Shown here: piece by piece, positions 3,569 to 5,319 of the stretch
Position numbering within the stretch: the stretch's first letter is position 1
How the letters are laid out: every line of letters begins with the position of its first letter
From: CAYMLQ01 sp964390795
Lineage (GTDB): Bacteria > Verrucomicrobiota > Kiritimatiellia > RFP12 > UBA1067
NCBI GenBank assembly: GCA_964390795.1
Contig: CAYMLQ010000386.1
Coordinates: 1 to 5,319 of the forward strand
DNA: 5,319 nt
Reading direction: 5' to 3'
Made by a program: the position numbers and the translations under genes
The notes under the pieces: generated by a model
Database searches by the model: none
Told to the model about the DNA's origin: nothing
The model's input: the letters and a program-made list of their open reading frames with translations, nothing else

Positions 3569-5319
3569 TCACATCGAGACAGGGTTTGTTGCGGCTGTCG
3601 CGTTGTTTGCAGTGACAGCCCTATAATTCTCATCCAACTGCGGGTGCATCGCGAGCAGCGCGGCGATCCGGCGGGCGGTCTCGGTGACGTAACGCACCTC
3701 GGCCACGGTCAGGCCGCGCCCCAGCAGGGGCTTCTCGCGGTAGGAGAGCCATTTCTTGATGACCTGGTACCCGCCGATCGTGTATTCCCACACGGGCACG
3801 GGCACGTTGCGCCAGCAGGTCGTGTCGTTCACGAAAACATCAATAGAACGCTGAACGTTCAACGTCGAACTCTGAACATCGAAGTTTCCTTCGGCGTTGG
3901 ACTTTCGGCGTTCAGCGTTCGACGTTTCAATCTTCCCACGCCCCGGCATCGTCACGCCTTCCTTGCCCGCATGACCCCACCCCGCCGTCAGTTCCAGGTC
4001 GCCCGCGTCGGGATTGACCGGCTGGCCGTCCGTGCGCGTGAAGACCGCCACGGCTTTGAGATCGTCGCGGATCGCGCCGCATGTCACGCCTGCCACCGGC
4101 GTTTCCGTGTCCAGCAACGCCGCCACCTTCCGCCCCAGCGCCGCCGAGGCCAGCAAGGTGGACGCGGCGTCCCGCCGCGTTGAACGCGACGAGGGCGTCG
4201 CGTCTACACCCCAGCCGGGCAACGGGATGCGCGGCCAGTCCTGTCTCAGGGCACCCGCATTTCCGACGCGATAGGCGGGCGCGTGCAGGACGGCCAGCGC
4301 GTGATAGAAGAGATCTTCAGGGCCAGCAGCTATTCCAGTCATATAGGCCGCCGCCACATCGCTCAGGTTAGGGCGCTTTCCTTCCGGTTCAAGAAGGGAG
4401 GTGCCGTCGGAGTGAAGGTAGAGCGGGAAGCAGGATGCGCTCCGATCCATCAGATCAATGCAGCCCAACGCGCCAATTGTCTGCGGCGGTTGCCAGTCGC
4501 GGCGAGGTTTCTGCTGTGCCACGAGTGCGAGGTTGCCTTTGAAGACGTGAGGGAAGTAGTCTTCGCGCTTGCGGTCGAGTAGTTCGGTTTCCGGCTCCCA
4601 GTAAAGCCAGCGCGTGTCAAAGGGGCGGTAACAGTAGCGGACGATGTTGTCGGCTAGGAAGCCGCGTTTGCGCAGGGTGTCGCGCACGGCCTCGCCTTTG
4701 AAGCGGGCCGTGTCTTCCAGCACGCCGGCATTGAGTTGGCGCATCTCGGTATGGGAGACGGCGGGATCGAAATAGGCTTGGAGGCGGGCCAGCAGGCGGT
4801 CGCAGTCGGTGTCCACCAGAAAGTCGTCACGGCTGGTCTTGACGCCGGGAAAGGATGTCGGAAAGAGCGCGGGGAGGGCGGGCCAGTTCGCGTAACCGGC
4901 GGCGATGAGTCCGGGCAGAAAGGGATAGCCGATTTCCGCAACCGGTGTGAGTTCCTGATACGGGCCTTTGTCGGCGAGCAGGTCGGCGCGTTTGTTCTTG
5001 CCCCAGAAGTGGCGGAAACGGATGGTGGAAGCGGCGCCCTCGCCGCTTTCAGCCGGAACGCGGCGAGACGCCGCATCCACGTCGCCTAGAACGCGGCGAG
5101 GCGCCGCGTCTACTTTCACCAGCAGCGCAATGGCGGTGCCGACTTGGATGCCTTCGCGATTGTACTCGGTTGAGAAGGCGCTGGGGTCGGAGTCGCCTTC
5201 GGGCGTGAGCTTACCGGTCTTGTACTTGTCGCCGTTCAGGCAGTCGATGCGGATGCTGTCGAAGACCTCCAGATAGCGTTCGCGCATGCCCGTGAAGGAA
5301 AGGCCGTCGAGCCAGGAGT
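3569..5319 (-). CDS. Type ISP (LlaGI/LlaBIII-like) restriction-modification enzyme, C-terminal part
   Basis: The frame stays open to the right edge (reading SWLDGLSFTGMRERYLEVF), so the ATG at 5285-5287 is internal; residues are numbered from it. Type ISP enzymes combine nuclease, helicase, N6-adenine methyltransferase and target-recognition parts in one chain that methylates its site and cleaves unmodified DNA. Only the methyltransferase end (DCLNGDKYKTGK, FSTEYNREGIQVGTAIALLV, residues 15-57) and the C-terminal specificity region are visible. The latter includes YCYRPFDTRWLYWEPETELLD, DLFYHALAVLHAPAYR, WPRIPLP, LTAGWGHAGKEGVTMPG and VWEYTIGGYQVIKKWLSYREKP. The nuclease, helicase and catalytic NPPY motif would lie outside the window. 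Three segments are repeat-derived (residues 59-88, 361-377 and about 454-481) and are not part of the usual family sequence, as I remember it. Whether the enzyme still works is unknown. It converges on the RHS remnant with a 30-base gap and no visible terminator. Confidence 0.9.
   Translation of the reverse strand, partial: SWLDGLSFTGMRERYLEVFDSIRIDCLNGDKYKTGKLTPEGDSDPSAFSTEYNREGIQVGTAIALLVKVDAAPRRVLGDVDAASRRVPAESGEGAASTIRFRHFWGKNKRADLLADKGPYQELTPVAEIGYPFLPGLIAAGYANWPALPALFPTSFPGVKTSRDDFLVDTDCDRLLARLQAYFDPAVSHTEMRQLNAGVLEDTARFKGEAVRDTLRKRGFLADNIVRYCYRPFDTRWLYWEPETELLDRKREDYFPHVFKGNLALVAQQKPRRDWQPPQTIGALGCIDLMDRSASCFPLYLHSDGTSLLEPEGKRPNLSDVAAAYMTGIAAGPEDLFYHALAVLHAPAYRVGNAGALRQDWPRIPLPGWGVDATPSSRSTRRDAASTLLASAALGRKVAALLDTETPVAGVTCGAIRDDLKAVAVFTRTDGQPVNPDAGDLELTAGWGHAGKEGVTMPGRGKIETSNAERRKSNAEGNFDVQSSTLNVQRSIDVFVNDTTCWRNVPVPVWEYTIGGYQVIKKWLSYREKPLLGRGLTVAEVRYVTETARRIAALLAMHPQLDENYRAVTANNATAATNPVSM
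3846..3929 (-). repeat. Twelve-unit heptanucleotide array that inverts at its midpoint
   Basis: On the + strand, 84 bases divide exactly into twelve 7-base units. The first six (3846-3887) follow SAASNNN, mostly GAACNNN; the last six (3888-3929) follow CNTTNNN, mostly CGTTNNN, the complementary form. The outer units make a perfect 12-bp inverted repeat: GAACGCTGAACG (3846-3857) with CGTTCAGCGTTC (3909-3920). On the coding strand this yields heptad-like peptides (SNAERRK, SNAEG, LNVQRS). It lies between the VTMPGRGK and VFVNDTTCWRN motifs of the restriction-modification enzyme. Confidence 0.85.
4157..4207. repeat. Head-to-head pair of hairpin repeats in the R-M gene
   Basis: One copy has ACGCGGCG (4162-4169), loop TCC and CGCCGCGT (4173-4180). 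The second, in opposite orientation, has ACGCGACG (4184-4191), loop AGGG and CGTCGCGT (4196-4203). Both 8-bp stems are perfect. The second differs from the first by one base in each arm, so pairing is kept (G-C to A-T). The flanks also match in inverted fashion (GTGGA on one side, TCTAC on the other). On the minus strand it encodes VDATPSSRSTRRDAAST, directly after RIPLPGWG. Confidence 0.8.
5024..5113. repeat. Three-copy cluster of the same hairpin repeat
   Basis: Copy 1: AAGCGGCG (5029-5036), loop CCCT, CGCCGCTT (5041-5048). Copy 2, opposite orientation: ACGCGGCG (5058-5065), loop AGA, CGCCGCAT (5069-5076), with one mismatch. Copy 3, same orientation as copy 2: ACGCGGCG (5091-5098), loop AGG, CGCCGCGT (5102-5109). 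Copies 2 and 3 share GAACGCGGCGAG and a TCYAC end. The 90 bases encode exactly 30 residues (59-88 of the visible reading from 5287), including VDAAPRRV and VDAASRRV, placed between ALLVK and IRFRHFWG in the methyltransferase region. Confidence 0.85.

Noticed and set aside
3513..3624. Continuation of the RHS remnant in another frame (reading LVRDGGVKYVETSVH)
   Set aside because: It shows none of the motifs expected after the DUF6531 start (such as a GxGW segment or YD repeats) and ends at a stop near 3624, so it does not rescue the gene.
3622..3627. Exact TATAAT on the + strand
   Set aside because: It lies within the end of the minus-strand R-M coding region and has no -35 box at 16-18 bases and no + strand gene downstream.
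3644..4183. Long open frame on the + strand opposite the R-M gene
   Set aside because: It has no recognisable motif and lies antisense to a frame with many type ISP motifs; it is a shadow typical of GC-rich DNA. The same applies to the + strand frames at 4014-4274, 4283-4582, 4736-5089 and 4968-5276.
3846..5113. Repeat clusters as a CRISPR array
   Set aside because: Copies are in mixed orientation, unevenly spaced, GC-rich and translated; there are no regular spacers and no cas genes.

Overview
The window looks like accessory DNA from a GC-rich, repeat-laden bacterium. The best guess is an uncultured member of the PVC group (Kiritimatiellota, Lentisphaerota or Verrucomicrobiota). The taxonomic clue is indirect: short palindromic and heptanucleotide repeats are translated in frame inside genes, giving peptides such as GTGVPPVV, VDAASRRV and SNAERRK. 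I associate these with that group from memory and could not check them.

Left part (2-2530, + strand): the 3' portion of an RHS/YD-repeat protein. It has many YD repeats, a complete RHS repeat-associated core, and a 123-residue variable tip. The tip has a His...Asn-Cys arrangement like that of permuted NlpC/P60 (LRAT-like) papain-fold enzymes. Base composition falls sharply at the tip (63% GC at 1381-1440, 37% at 2221-2280).

Middle (2618-3163, +): an AT-rich gene for a small unrecognised protein with about three membrane segments. Its position directly after the toxin-like tip and its matching composition make it the candidate immunity protein. Next (3185-3538, +) comes the N-terminal end of a second RHS-type protein, with a signal peptide, a Pro/Asp/Thr linker and the start of a DUF6531-like domain. 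It stops after 117 codons and is probably a remnant.

Right part (3569-5319, - strand, convergent): the C-terminal part of a Type ISP (LlaGI/LlaBIII-like) single-chain restriction-modification enzyme, covering the end of the methyltransferase and the target-recognition region. It runs off the right edge. Three sites in this coding region are made of interspersed repeats that keep the frame: two clusters of an 8-bp-stem hairpin repeat (five copies in all) and an 84-bp array of heptanucleotides that inverts at its midpoint.

Taken together, the window is a defence/competition region: a polymorphic toxin with probable immunity gene, a broken RHS copy, and a restriction-modification gene. The most unusual content is the variety of in-frame repeat families colonising the RHS and R-M genes. 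No rRNA, tRNA, CRISPR array, transposase or convincing terminator was seen. No stretch over 300 bases lacks a gene.
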